From Palsa-504 sp963844625 (GTDB lineage Bacteria > Actinomycetota > Actinomycetes > Streptosporangiales > Streptosporangiaceae): a DNA stretch of 64,000 nucleotides. The stretch spans positions 62,001 to 126,000 of the forward strand of contig CAWJPF010000024.1 of the NCBI GenBank assembly GCA_963844625.1, written 5' to 3'. Made by a program: the position numbers and the translations under genes. Positions 33,648 to 41,740 of this stretch are shown here, piece by piece (position 1 is the stretch's first letter; each line of letters starts with the position of its first letter). The notes beneath the pieces are model-generated. The model had not been told where the DNA came from, ran no database searches, and saw only the letters and a list, made by a program, of their open reading frames with translations.

Positions 33648-34489
33648 CCGAGCCTCCCGGCCAGCGCCTTGACCGCGACCACGGCCTTCTCCCCCGCCAA
33701 CAGTGTCACCCGGCCGCGCAGCACCGCGGTGGGCTGCGCCGCGATGCGGTCGAGCAGCCGGGAGTAGATGCCGGCCATCGCGCCGGTGCAGGCCGCGCTG
33801 CGCCGGTCGAGCAGGGGCAGCAGGCCCATCCCGGTGGCGTACCAGTCGCGGGCGCGTTCTACCTCGAACTCGACGAGGCGGGCGAACTGAGGTCCGGAGG
33901 GGTCGTCCAAGTCAGCAATGTCGAATTTGGCCAGGTCTTCTGCTGGCAGGTAGACACGCCCGTTCTGGTAGTCCTCGCGGACATCGCGCAGGATGTTCGT
34001 CAGCTGCAGGGCGACGCCGAGGGAGTCGGCCAGCCGGCCGGCTTCGGCCGGATCGCCGCGAGCACCGAAGATGCCGAGGGACAGCCGGCCGATCGAGCCG
34101 GCCACGCAGCGGCAGTAGTACAGCAGATCCTCGAAGCTCTGGTAGCTCGTGCCGCGTACATCGGCTACGCAGCCGTCGATGAGCTCGCCGAACGCCGGGA
34201 TGGGCACGGGGAAGTTGCGCTCTACGTCGGCCAGCGCGAGCAGGACCGGGTCATCGGGGCTGGCCGTGCTGAGCTCGAGGAGGGAGCGGCGGGCGTCATC
34301 GAGGGCGGCGATCTTCTCCTCCGGCGGCAGCGTGCCGTCGCCGATGTCGTCGATCCGGCGGGCGAACGCGTAGATCACGGCGAGCCCGCGCCGCTTGCCG
34401 GCCGGCAGCAGCCTGATGCCGTACGCGAAGTTCCGCGCCTGAGTCCACGTGATCCGCTCGCATTCGCGGTACGCGTCGATGAGTTCCAC
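33644..34489 (-). CDS. hpnD: Presqualene diphosphate synthase (HpnD)
   Basis: A 281-residue squalene/phytoene-synthase-fold enzyme that joins two farnesyl diphosphates to presqualene diphosphate. The aspartate motifs are FARRIDDIGDG (near 43) and NILRDVREDYQNGRVYLP (near 167). The proposed GTG at 34489 gives MELIDAYRECERITWTQARN and family length; GGGAGG about 13 bases upstream and the 10-bp gap from hpnC support this. Paired with HpnC and HpnE it makes squalene without NADPH-dependent squalene synthase. Confidence 0.93.
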   Translation of the reverse strand: MELIDAYRECERITWTQARNFAYGIRLLPAGKRRGLAVIYAFARRIDDIGDGTLPPEEKIAALDDARRSLLELSTASPDDPVLLALADVERNFPVPIPAFGELIDGCVADVRGTSYQSFEDLLYYCRCVAGSIGRLSLGIFGARGDPAEAGRLADSLGVALQLTNILRDVREDYQNGRVYLPAEDLAKFDIADLDDPSGPQFARLVEFEVERARDWYATGMGLLPLLDRRSAACTGAMAGIYSRLLDRIAAQPTAVLRGRVTLLAGEKAVVAVKALAGRLG

Positions 34490-34499
34490 TAGCGCTTGC

Positions 34500-35438
34500 T
34501 CACCTCCCTGCCACGTAGGCCTTGACGAGCTCCGCGGCCAGCTTTTGCTTGCGCGGCCGAGGGGTGCGGCTGAGCACGTCGCAGCGCTGTGCCTCGATCG
34601 CGGCCAGCGCGGCCCGGCCGCCGGCCAGGTAGCCCGCAACCGCCACCCTGGCCGCCCCGCGCAGCGTGCCGACCAGCGGCGCGCCCTGGTTCAGTAGTTC
34701 TTCGGCCCGGCTGACCTCGAAGGCGATCAGCTTGCGGACGGCGGGGCCCGCCGTGGGTTCGGCCAGGTCCGCTTCCGTGCAGCTGTAGCGTTCCATGTCC
34801 TCGGCGGGTAGGTAAATCCGCCCGTTACCCAGGTCCTCGGCCACGTCCTGCCAGTGCTCAGCCAGCTGCAGAGCCGTGCAGATGCTATCGGAAAGCGCGA
34901 TGCGTCCCGGGGTAGCGACGCCAAAAATGTAGAGCACGATTTGGCCAACGGGGTTAGCCGACAGCTCGCAGTACCGGGCAAGTTCGGCGTAGGTGCGGTA
35001 GCGGGTGACGAGCTGGTCCTGGCGGTTGGCCTGGATGAGGGCTAGGAGCGGCTCGGCGGGGACGTGGCACTGCGTGACGGTCTGCGCCATCGCGCGCATG
35101 ACTGGGGATTCCGGGGTTTTGCCGTCGTAGATGCGGTCGACGTCGGCGGCGAGTTCGTCGAGCAGGTGGAGGCGGAGTTCGGTGACTTCGGTATTGTCGC
35201 GGCCGGCTTCGTCGCTGCGGGCTTCGTCGCTGCGGGCTTCGTCGCCGAGGTCGTCGGTCAGGCGGGCGAAGAAGTACAGGTTCGTCAGGTGCCGCCGGTG
35301 GCGGGCGGGCAGCATGCGGAGCGCGACGGGGAAGTTCTCCCCGGACGCGTTAGCCACCACATCTTCGGCGCGGGTCAGCGACGGCCGGACATGCTCACGC
35401 ACACCCGTCCGTTCCGCACCGCGACTTCCCCAAGTCAC
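34500..35438 (-). CDS. hpnC: Hydroxysqualene synthase (HpnC)
   Basis: A ~312-residue squalene-synthase-fold protein that converts presqualene diphosphate to hydroxysqualene. The motifs are ENFPVALRMLPARHRRHL, LTDDLGDEARSDE (first aspartate motif) and LAEHWQDVAEDLGNGRIYLP (second). Three 15-bp direct repeats (35205-35249) encode ARSDE-type repeats right after the first motif, an insertion not needed by the family. The start is uncertain: GTG 35438 is used, but the frame is open to 35528 and a GTG at 35402 is possible. It is the first gene of the operon. Confidence 0.88.
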   Translation of the reverse strand: MTWGSRGAERTGVREHVRPSLTRAEDVVANASGENFPVALRMLPARHRRHLTNLYFFARLTDDLGDEARSDEARSDEAGRDNTEVTELRLHLLDELAADVDRIYDGKTPESPVMRAMAQTVTQCHVPAEPLLALIQANRQDQLVTRYRTYAELARYCELSANPVGQIVLYIFGVATPGRIALSDSICTALQLAEHWQDVAEDLGNGRIYLPAEDMERYSCTEADLAEPTAGPAVRKLIAFEVSRAEELLNQGAPLVGTLRGAARVAVAGYLAGGRAALAAIEAQRCDVLSRTPRPRKQKLAAELVKAYVAGR

Positions 35439-35477
35439 CCCGTCATTTTCCAGGTAATGCGCAATTAAATGCAACAA

Positions 35478-35491
35478 TGACGCGTGCGTCA
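35478..35491. promoter_or_regulatory. Palindrome TGACGC-GT-GCGTCA in the hopanoid operon leader
   Basis: 6-bp perfect arms around a GT spacer, about 40 bp upstream of the proposed hpnC start and beside AT-rich sequence. It is possibly a regulator site near the promoter; no clear -10/-35 pair was found. Confidence 0.35.
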
Positions 35492-35549
35492 CATGACGGA
35501 GGCGTCGGCTAACATCGGCCCGGAGCACTGCTACGCAACACGTTCACTA

Positions 35550-35593
35550 CCTGTTTGCACAGGTTAGACGGACGGAAAAGTAGTTTGCACTAC
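35550..35593. promoter_or_regulatory. Twin inverted repeats sharing GTTTGCAC upstream of the hopanoid operon
   Basis: CCTGT-TTGC-ACAGG (35550-35563) and GTAGT-TTGC-ACTAC (35580-35593). Both have 5-bp perfect arms around an identical TTGC spacer and share the core GTTTGCAC, with starts 30 bp apart, close to three helical turns. They lie 112-155 bp upstream of the proposed hpnC start. Confidence 0.5.
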
Positions 35594-35620
35594 CGAACAA
35601 CGTTATGCTATGTAATACGC

Positions 35621-35636
35621 CTGACACATATGTCAG
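35621..35636. promoter_or_regulatory. Inverted repeat CTGACA-CATA-TGTCAG
   Basis: 6-bp perfect arms with a 4-bp spacer, in the AT-richer part of the hopanoid upstream region. Form resembles small dimeric-repressor operators; no regulator gene is adjacent. Confidence 0.35.
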
Positions 35637-35970
35637 TTCCGGGCAATATCTTTCCCGGCGCCCTGGTCGGCCCCGGCGTTTCACGGTACGGGCGGGAGCC
35701 CGAGGGCCTTCCGCAGCGCGGTGATGGCGTTTTCTTGGGTCTTGCCGTCTTTCGTGACGAGGGCCGGCACCCGGGCACCCGTATCCGGCGGCGCGGCAAG
35801 TTCATCCGTAGCCAGACGCCCGGACGCAGCGGGACACGCCTGAATGCAGCCTCGCTCGGGCAGGCTGTTCCGTGTCCGCTCCGCGCCCCCGCGACGCAGC
35901 GAACGGCGGTCCGGTCCCGGCTGGCTCCGCGCCCCGGCCGGCTCCGCGGCCGGCTCCGCGCCCCGGCCGG
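35637..35970. other. Non-coding stretch with a possible gene fragment
   Basis: On the minus strand a frame ending at 35681-35683 finishes PALVTKDGKTQENAITALRK then ALGLPPVP, which looks like a genuine protein C-terminus. Upstream the composition degenerates and there is no start signal. The remainder is repetitive GCCCCGGCCGGCTCCGCG-type sequence (about 35920-35970). Confidence 0.3.
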
Positions 35971-36417
35971 TCAGCCCGCGAGCATGCCGCTGACCAGGGC
36001 CCGCCAGGTCACCGGCCCGACGATTCCGTCGACGGCGATCCCGAGCGCTTGCTGGAAGCCGCCTACCGCCGCCGTGGTCTTGGGCCCGAAAATCCCGTCT
36101 ACCTGCAGGCCCTGACACGGATCGCCGGAGAGGTTGCGGAACTGGAATTCCTCTTGCACGCCGCGCACCGCGTCACCGGTGCGGCCAGCGGCGACCACGA
36201 TAATCAGGGCACTCCAGGTCCGCGGGCCGACGATTCCGTCCACCGCCAGGTGATCCGCGAACTGGAAGGCCGTGACGGCCCTTTCGGTTTTCGGCCCGAA
36301 GAGGCCGTCCACGGTCAGCGTGTGGCCGCGGACCCGCAGCAGGTACTGCAACGCCGGGACGGGATGCCCTCGGCCGCCCTGCTTGAGTAGCGGCCATGGC
36401 TGGATCTGGTCACTCAC
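35971..36417 (-). CDS. Protein with two peptidoglycan-binding (PG_binding_1) domains
   Basis: A 148-residue protein made of two PG_binding_1 modules. Module 1, near 15-75, has ALQYLLRVRG and VDGLFGPKTERAVTAFQ with VDGIVGPRTWSAL. Module 2, near 85-145, has VDGIFGPKTTAAVGGFQQAL and VDGIVGPVTWRAL. No signal peptide or membrane span is visible, and no catalytic domain is attached, so it may act in the cytosol or be exported by an unusual route. AGGAGGAGG just before GTG 36417 fixes the start. Confidence 0.88.
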   Translation of the reverse strand: MSDQIQPWPLLKQGGRGHPVPALQYLLRVRGHTLTVDGLFGPKTERAVTAFQFADHLAVDGIVGPRTWSALIIVVAAGRTGDAVRGVQEEFQFRNLSGDPCQGLQVDGIFGPKTTAAVGGFQQALGIAVDGIVGPVTWRALVSGMLAG

Positions 36418-36556
36418 GTCGTCCTCCTCCTGTAGTTGGCAGCTCCAGCTCACCCCGTGGCCGCGCACATGCCGTGCAGAAGTCATGTGGATCGTGTGGA
36501 GGGAGTCCTGCGCCTTGGGGGCAGACGCTTGGGTGATGAGCGCTGGGCGGGTGGGG

Positions 36557-37717
36557 TCAGGTCCGCCAGATCAGGACTAGGGCGCAGTCGTCCGAGCTGC
36601 CGATCTCTCGCTGCATGACGGCGACCAGGGCCGGGGCGCCAGCCCGGAAGCCGCTGGAGAGCAGGCGCTCGGCCTCGCCGAGCAGGCGGTCGGTGCCCGC
36701 GTCGATGTCACGCCCGGGCGATTCGACCATCCCGTCGGTGTAGAGCATCAGGGCGTCGCCGCGCTGCAGTACGCCGCGCTCGGACTCGCTGGCGGCACCG
36801 TGCAAGTCCGCTACCACGCCGAGCACGATCCCGTGCGCGCGGGTGATACCCCAGCGGCCCGCCGCCGCGTCGTAGTGCACGGCCGGGGGATGCCCGGCCG
36901 AGGAGATCACGTACTCGCCCGACGTCAGGTCGAGCCAGAGGTGCACGGCGGTGACGAAGCCTTCCGTGGCCGGGCCGCGGCGCATATAGGCGTTGCAGGC
37001 GGGCAGGAAATCCTCTCGCGGCACGGAGCCGAGCAGCCCGCCGAAGGCGCCGGAAAGCAGCAGCGCCCTGGTCCCGGCGTCGATCCCCTTGCCCGACACG
37101 TCTACCAGCGCCACTTCGAGGATCTTGCCGTCGCTGTACGACACCAAGAAGTCGCCGCCGAACGACGACCCCCCGGCCGGCTTGAGGACGAGCGAGGACC
37201 CCCACCCGTCGCCAAGTTCGGGCAGCTTGCCCTGAGCCCGGATGCGGTCCCGTAGCTCGAGCAGCATCCGGTCCCCGCGCAGCCCCTGGACGCCGAGCTG
37301 CTTCCGGGTTCGTGCCAGGACGTCGGCAAAAAGCGCGGTCAGCACGATGGTGGCGATGATGCCGGCTCCGGCCTTGCCGTCCACCACGTCGTAGATGAGC
37401 GCCGCTGCGGCGAAGCCGAAGTAAATGTGCAGCGCCCGAGGCCAGAGGAGCAGGCCGCCCGCTAGGATCGGCAAGATCATCACGCCGGGCGAGAACCACC
37501 ATTCGGAGATGTGCACGGCGGCCACCGCGATGGCGATCGTCGCCGCCGAGAGCACGAAAGCCATCCGGCGGTTCCTGGTTATGAACTGCCTGGTGAGCTG
37601 GCTCTGCAGGGACCGGAAGGCCCGGAGCACCCGCCGTCGGCCCGCGCCGGGCCGCGCCGTAGGCGGATGCGCGGGTCCCTTCGGCGCGGGCACGGTCGGC
37701 GGTGGCGCAGAAACCAT
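36557..37717 (-). CDS. Membrane-anchored SpoIIE/RsbU-type PP2C phosphatase
   Basis: A 386-residue protein: cytosolic proline-rich N-terminus, about four membrane spans at ~55-150, then a PPM phosphatase domain. Metal and catalytic motifs are SSFGGDFLVSYSDG, ALVDVSGKGIDAGT, SSAGHPPAVHYD, ALMLYTDGMVESPG and GSSDDCALVLIW. Such enzymes dephosphorylate anti-anti-sigma factors and so switch on a stress sigma factor. No sensor domain (PAS, GAF) or RsbV/W partner is beside it. ATG 37717 is chosen because the membrane-protein text starts there. Divergent from the Eis-like gene with an 79-bp gap. Confidence 0.9.
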   Translation of the reverse strand: MVSAPPPTVPAPKGPAHPPTARPGAGRRRVLRAFRSLQSQLTRQFITRNRRMAFVLSAATIAIAVAAVHISEWWFSPGVMILPILAGGLLLWPRALHIYFGFAAAALIYDVVDGKAGAGIIATIVLTALFADVLARTRKQLGVQGLRGDRMLLELRDRIRAQGKLPELGDGWGSSLVLKPAGGSSFGGDFLVSYSDGKILEVALVDVSGKGIDAGTRALLLSGAFGGLLGSVPREDFLPACNAYMRRGPATEGFVTAVHLWLDLTSGEYVISSAGHPPAVHYDAAAGRWGITRAHGIVLGVVADLHGAASESERGVLQRGDALMLYTDGMVESPGRDIDAGTDRLLGEAERLLSSGFRAGAPALVAVMQREIGSSDDCALVLIWRT

Positions 37718-37796
37718 GATGGGCGCACTGTAGTCGATACGGGCGGCCGAGCTAAACCACTCGCGTTGGCGCGCGGGGCGCGGTACGAAGGCAGGT

Positions 37797-39068
37797 ATGA
37801 CAGAGTCTGCGCGCAGCGGCGCCGGTAGCCCGTATCCGATCCGGCCGATCGGCCCGGATGAGTTCGACGACTTCCACCTCGTGGACCAGCATGCCTTCCA
37901 CGGCTCACCGCTTTCCGAGAGTGACCGGCAGAAGGCTCTCGGGCGGTTCGAATTTGACCGCAGCCTCGCGGCGTTCGATGACACCACCCCAATCGGCACC
38001 GCGGTGGCCTTTACCTTCCTGCTGAGCGTGCCGGGCGGGGAGATGCTCCCCGCGGCCGGAGTGAGCTGGGTGTCGGTCATGCCCACCTACCGGCGCCGCG
38101 GCGTGCTGAGCAGCCTCATGCGCCGTCAGCTGGCCGACGTCCGCGACCGCCGCGAGCCCCTCGCGGTGCTGTGGGCGTCCGAGTCAGTGATCTACTCCAG
38201 GTACGGCTACGGCCGGGCGAGCTGGTATTTCGATCTCAGCCTCAAGCGCGGCGAGGGCGCGCTGGCCAAGACCGCGCCGAGCGATCCCAGCCTGCGGCTG
38301 CGGATCACTGATCCCGTGTCCGCGCTGGGCGCGCTGACCAAGGTCTACGACGACGTGCTGCAGCGCCGCCCGGGACTTTTCGCGCGCAACGAGGCGTGGT
38401 GGCAGGCGGCGATTTACGATCAGACGGACCGCCGGGATGGCGCGAGCCCCCTGCGCTGCCTGCTGGCTGAGGACGACAGCGGGCCGCGCGGCTACGCACT
38501 GTACTCGGGCGTGAACCACTGGGAACAATTCATCCCTTCGAACGTGCTGACCGTGCGCGAGCTGATGACCGCCGATCCCGCGGCCAGCGCCGTGCTCTGG
38601 GCCGACCTGCTCAGCCGCGACCTGACCAGCGAGTTCCGCCTGCAAGGGCGCCCAGTCGACGATCCGCTGCTTTACCAGCTGGCTGACCCGAGGAGGGCCC
38701 GGGCGCAGCTGAGTGACGCGTTGTGGGTCCGGATCGTCGACGTGCCCGGCGCGCTGACCGGACGCAGGTACTCCGGCCCGGCGGACGTGGTGATCGAGGT
38801 GCGGGACGACATCCTGCCGTCCAACGCCGGGCGGTGGCGGCTGGTAACCGGCGGAGATGGTGTCGCGACGTGCGTTCGGGCGCAGGAGGGCTCGGCGGTG
38901 GACGTGGCGCTGGATGTCACCCAGCTCGGCTCGGCCTACCTGGGCGGCACCAGGCTCGCCGCGCTCGCCGAGGCCGGGCTAGTCACCGAGCTGCGGCCCG
39001 GCGCCGTGCGGCAGCTCTCCACCGCCATGTCCTGGGACCCCGCTCCCTGGTGCCCGACGGTCTTCTAG
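37797..39068 (+). CDS. Eis-like GNAT N-acetyltransferase
   Basis: A 423-residue enhanced-intracellular-survival (Eis) family protein. The N-terminal GNAT domain has VSWVSVMPTYRRRGVLSSLM (acetyl-CoA loop, near 100) and ASESVIYSRYGYGRAS (near 122). A second GNAT-like and a C-terminal SCP2-like domain follow. The chain ends in WCPTVF with a terminal carboxylate, as in Eis, where it acts in catalysis. Eis enzymes acetylate amines, including aminoglycosides and peptides; the native substrate here is unknown. Its 3' end overlaps the convergent MFS gene by 90 bp. Confidence 0.9.
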   Translation: MTESARSGAGSPYPIRPIGPDEFDDFHLVDQHAFHGSPLSESDRQKALGRFEFDRSLAAFDDTTPIGTAVAFTFLLSVPGGEMLPAAGVSWVSVMPTYRRRGVLSSLMRRQLADVRDRREPLAVLWASESVIYSRYGYGRASWYFDLSLKRGEGALAKTAPSDPSLRLRITDPVSALGALTKVYDDVLQRRPGLFARNEAWWQAAIYDQTDRRDGASPLRCLLAEDDSGPRGYALYSGVNHWEQFIPSNVLTVRELMTADPAASAVLWADLLSRDLTSEFRLQGRPVDDPLLYQLADPRRARAQLSDALWVRIVDVPGALTGRRYSGPADVVIEVRDDILPSNAGRWRLVTGGDGVATCVRAQEGSAVDVALDVTQLGSAYLGGTRLAALAEAGLVTELRPGAVRQLSTAMSWDPAPWCPTVF

Positions 39069-40379
39069 GTTGCCGCTGCGCGAGATGTCGCTCAGCGGGA
39101 TGTCGCGCATGTGGCGGAGCGGGGAGAAGAACACCCACCAGCCGGCCGCCCAGCTGCCGGCGAACGCGATCCACAGTGTGGGGCGCACGCCCAGCAGGCT
39201 GCCGAACGTGCCGCCGAGCAGCGCGCCGAGCGGGATCGTGCCCCAGACCACCCAGCGGACCGCGGCGTTCATCCGGCCGAGCAGCTGCGGCGGGCAGATC
39301 GCCTGCCGGTAACTGATCTGCGCCACGTTGTAGACCACCGCGCCGAACCAGAAAGCCATCAGGGCGAGGGGGAACACGATGACCCGCCAGCCAGGCTCGG
39401 CGAGCGGGATGAGCAGCTGCGGGAAGCTGAAGACCAGCATCGAGAGCCAGATGATGCGGGCCGAGCCGATCCGCCGCGTCAGGCGGCCGGACAGGACTCC
39501 TCCGGCGACTCCGCCCAGACCGGCCACGGCGATCAGCAGGCCCGTATCGGCGGGCCGGACGTGCAGGACGCGGACCAGGAAGACGATCTGCAGGGCTAGG
39601 GCCATGCCGCCGAATAGGTTCGCAGTGGCGGTGCAGGCCGCGATCTTGCGCAGGATCGGGTGCCGCAGCACGAACGAGAGTCCTTCGGCGATCTCGGCGC
39701 GCAGACTGCGTTCTTGCGGCCTGGGCGGTGGTTCCTCATGGATGCGGATGGCCAGCAGGGAGGCCACCGAGACGGCGTAGGAGATCGCGTCCGCCGCCAT
39801 GGCCCCGGCCGCGCCGACCAGCCCGACCAGGCCGCCGCCGAGGCCAGGTCCGGCCACCTGCGCGAACGACTGGGTCGAGGCTAGTTTGCCGTTGCCGTCC
39901 GGCAGGTGTTCGGTCGATATCAGCGTCGGCACGTAGCTCTGGTAGGACACGTCGAAGAAGACTGTGCCTATCCCCGCGGTGATCGCGACGACGTAGAGCT
40001 GGGCCAAGGTGAGCACGTGGAACGCCGCGGCTAGCGGGACGGAGCCGATGATGAGCATTCGGGCCGCGTCGCACCAGATCATCAGGCGGCGTTTGGGCCA
40101 CCGGTCGACTAGAGCGCCGGCGGGGAGGGCGATGAACGCGAACGCGGCGGTAGCGGCCGAGGTGAGCAGGCCGACCTGGAACGTGGTGGCGCCGAGCACT
40201 ACGACGGCGGTCAGGGGCAAGGCCAGCTGGGTGACGGCCGAGCCCATTTCGCTGATGGTCTGGCCACTCCAGAGCAGGAGGAAGTTACTGTGGCGCCAGA
40301 GGCTGCGCCGGTCCGGGGTGGTGGGATGTAGTCCTGGGGGTCGCTGTGGGGGCTCGTGGATACCTTCTGCCCCTTGCAC
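38979..40379 (-). CDS. MFS transporter (EntS/MFS_3-like exporter)
   Basis: A ~466-residue 12-span transporter. It begins in a soluble tail then FLLLWSGQTISEMGSAVTQL (span 1), ALVDRWPKRRLMIWCDAARM (motif A) and a central charged loop EEPPPRPQERSLRAEIAEGL. Form matches the MFS_3 exporters often found for siderophores or antibiotics, but no biosynthetic genes are adjacent. GTG 40379 is proposed; the upstream frame is open to 40475. The last 30 residues overlap the Eis-like gene on the other strand and have lost membrane character, suggesting read-through of an older stop. Confidence 0.83.
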   Translation of the reverse strand: MQGAEGIHEPPQRPPGLHPTTPDRRSLWRHSNFLLLWSGQTISEMGSAVTQLALPLTAVVVLGATTFQVGLLTSAATAAFAFIALPAGALVDRWPKRRLMIWCDAARMLIIGSVPLAAAFHVLTLAQLYVVAITAGIGTVFFDVSYQSYVPTLISTEHLPDGNGKLASTQSFAQVAGPGLGGGLVGLVGAAGAMAADAISYAVSVASLLAIRIHEEPPPRPQERSLRAEIAEGLSFVLRHPILRKIAACTATANLFGGMALALQIVFLVRVLHVRPADTGLLIAVAGLGGVAGGVLSGRLTRRIGSARIIWLSMLVFSFPQLLIPLAEPGWRVIVFPLALMAFWFGAVVYNVAQISYRQAICPPQLLGRMNAAVRWVVWGTIPLGALLGGTFGSLLGVRPTLWIAFAGSWAAGWWVFFSPLRHMRDIPLSDISRSGNLEDRRAPGSGVPGHGGGELPHGAGPQLGD

Positions 40380-40486
40380 CGAACCACTGTTGCCCACCTT
40401 CGATCGGGTTGTCCAGCGAGATGACCGTAGAAGGCACTGGCAGGTTACGTGGTGTCCCACCGACCCCCAAGCCATGCCACTCCAGG

Positions 40487-40527
40487 CGCTCGCCGTCTCT
40501 CTCGTTTACGCTAAGAGACGGCGAGCG
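40487..40527. terminator. Large hairpin between divergent MFS and hexapeptide genes
   Basis: CGCTCGCCGTCTCT pairs perfectly with AGAGACGGCGAGCG (14 bp) around a 13-nt loop. It lies between two divergent starts, 70 bp before the hexapeptide gene, so it is not an ordinary end-of-gene terminator. Attenuator, leader structure or protein site are possible. Confidence 0.5.
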
Positions 40528-40596
40528 AGCCAGGGGCCGCCGGACAGGCTGCGCCCCCATGGCCCGGACACGTGGCGCCGAAGGCGGCAAGGGGTG

Positions 40597-41292
40597 ATGA
40601 AGGTGGATGCGGACGAATTTCCGGTTCCCCAGCCAGTGGTAGGGCATGGCGCGTTGTTCGTGGAGCACCGGCTGAAGGTCCCGCAGGTATCGGAGTCGGC
40701 TTACATCGCGCCGACGGCTGTGCTCGCTGGTGATGTCACCGTGGGCCCGCACAGCCGGGTCCTGTTCGGCGCCGTGATCACTGCCGAGGGCGGCCCGGTG
40801 GAGATCGGGAGGAACTGCGTCATCATGGAGAACGCGGTCATCCGGGGCGTGCCGGGCCAGGAAACCCGCGTCGGTGACGACGTACTCGTCGGCCCGCACG
40901 TTCACCTCACTGGCTGCGTGATCGAGGGCGGCTCCCGGATCGCGACTGGCGCCATGGTGTTCAACGGCGCCCGTATCGAAACGGGCGCGGAGGTCGAGTT
41001 CAACGCGGTGGTCTACGTCAATACCATCGTCCCGGCCGGTACGGCGGTACCTATGGGCTGGTTCGCTGGCGGACAGCCTGCCGAACTCGTGGCACCGCAA
41101 GACTGGGACCGCATCCGCGCCATCATGGGACCACTGGACTATCCGGGCACGGTCTTCGGGCTAGGCGCCAGCGACACCGGCTCGCAGATGTCCGACGTCG
41201 CCCGGCGCTACGCTCGAGGGCTAGCCCTGCACCAACGAGATCACATTCTCCCCGACGAGCGCCACATGCTCGCCCCGGAGGACCCGCGCTAG
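40597..41292 (+). CDS. Hexapeptide-repeat (left-handed beta-helix) protein, gamma-carbonic-anhydrase-like
   Basis: A 231-residue protein with beta-helix repeats (YIAPTAVLAGDVTVG, ITAEGGPVEIGRNCVIMEN, SRIATGAMVFNGARIETGAE) of the gamma-CA/PaaY superfamily. Of the zinc ligands, the GHxxxxHG pair is replaced by GPHVHLTG, and the first His is not obvious, so carbonic anhydrase activity is doubtful. The C-terminal ~55 residues form a helical tail (MSDVARRYARGLALHQRDH). GGCAAGGGG precedes ATG 40597 (GTG 40594 possible). Confidence 0.82.
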   Translation: MKVDADEFPVPQPVVGHGALFVEHRLKVPQVSESAYIAPTAVLAGDVTVGPHSRVLFGAVITAEGGPVEIGRNCVIMENAVIRGVPGQETRVGDDVLVGPHVHLTGCVIEGGSRIATGAMVFNGARIETGAEVEFNAVVYVNTIVPAGTAVPMGWFAGGQPAELVAPQDWDRIRAIMGPLDYPGTVFGLGASDTGSQMSDVARRYARGLALHQRDHILPDERHMLAPEDPR

Positions 41293-41335
41293 CCGGCGTG
41301 AGCCCGCGCACGGCGCCGGCGAGACCCGTCCTCAT

Positions 41336-41368
41336 CGTCGGGCTGCCCGGCCTCAGGCCCGTCCGACG
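41336..41368. terminator. Hairpin between converging hexapeptide and Rieske genes
   Basis: CGTCGG/CCGACG outer arms with an inner GGCCT-C-AGGCC stem, in the 91-bp gap between two converging stops. It could end transcription from both sides. Confidence 0.5.
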
Positions 41369-41383
41369 ACTCGGATGCTGGCC

Positions 41384-41740
41384 TCAGCGGACGGGATGAC
41401 GAGGGATGGGCGCGTCGTTAAGCTGCTGGTCAATGTCGACGAGAATGGCGTCGTCTTCGATCTTGCATGCGTAGACAGGGATGGGGCCGCAGGCAAACAC
41501 GCCGACGGCCTCGCCGGTAGTCAGGTTGTAGCGGGACGCGTGGGAGGCGCAGACCAGCGTGTCATCGTCCTGCAGGGAGCCCTCGTGAAGGGGTTGCTGC
41601 TGGTGGGTGCAGGTGTTGTGGATCGCCCTGACGTCTTCATCATCGAGGCGGATGAGGCAGATCGGTTCGCGCAGATCCTCCACGAGCATGGTGTCACCGA
41701 CCTCTAGGTCATCGAGGTTCGCGACGACTACGAACGTCAT
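41384..41740 (-). CDS. Rieske-type [2Fe-2S] ferredoxin
   Basis: A 118-residue single-domain Rieske protein. The cluster motifs are NTCTHQQQPL (Cys-x-His, near 44) and CASHASRYNL (Cys-x2-His, near 64). The second motif lacks the Cys partner of high-potential Rieske proteins, so it resembles the low-potential ferredoxins of dioxygenase systems. No oxygenase is adjacent. The ATG overlaps the stop of the upstream Rieske/DUF2231 gene (ATGA), so the two are made together, perhaps as a two-step electron chain (inference). Confidence 0.9.
   Translation of the reverse strand: MTFVVVANLDDLEVGDTMLVEDLREPICLIRLDDEDVRAIHNTCTHQQQPLHEGSLQDDDTLVCASHASRYNLTTGEAVGVFACGPIPVYACKIEDDAILVDIDQQLNDAPIPRHPVR

Noticed and set aside
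40597..41292. Calling the hexapeptide protein a carbonic anhydrase
   Set aside because: The zinc histidine pair is not preserved, unlike in the protein at 8617-9159.
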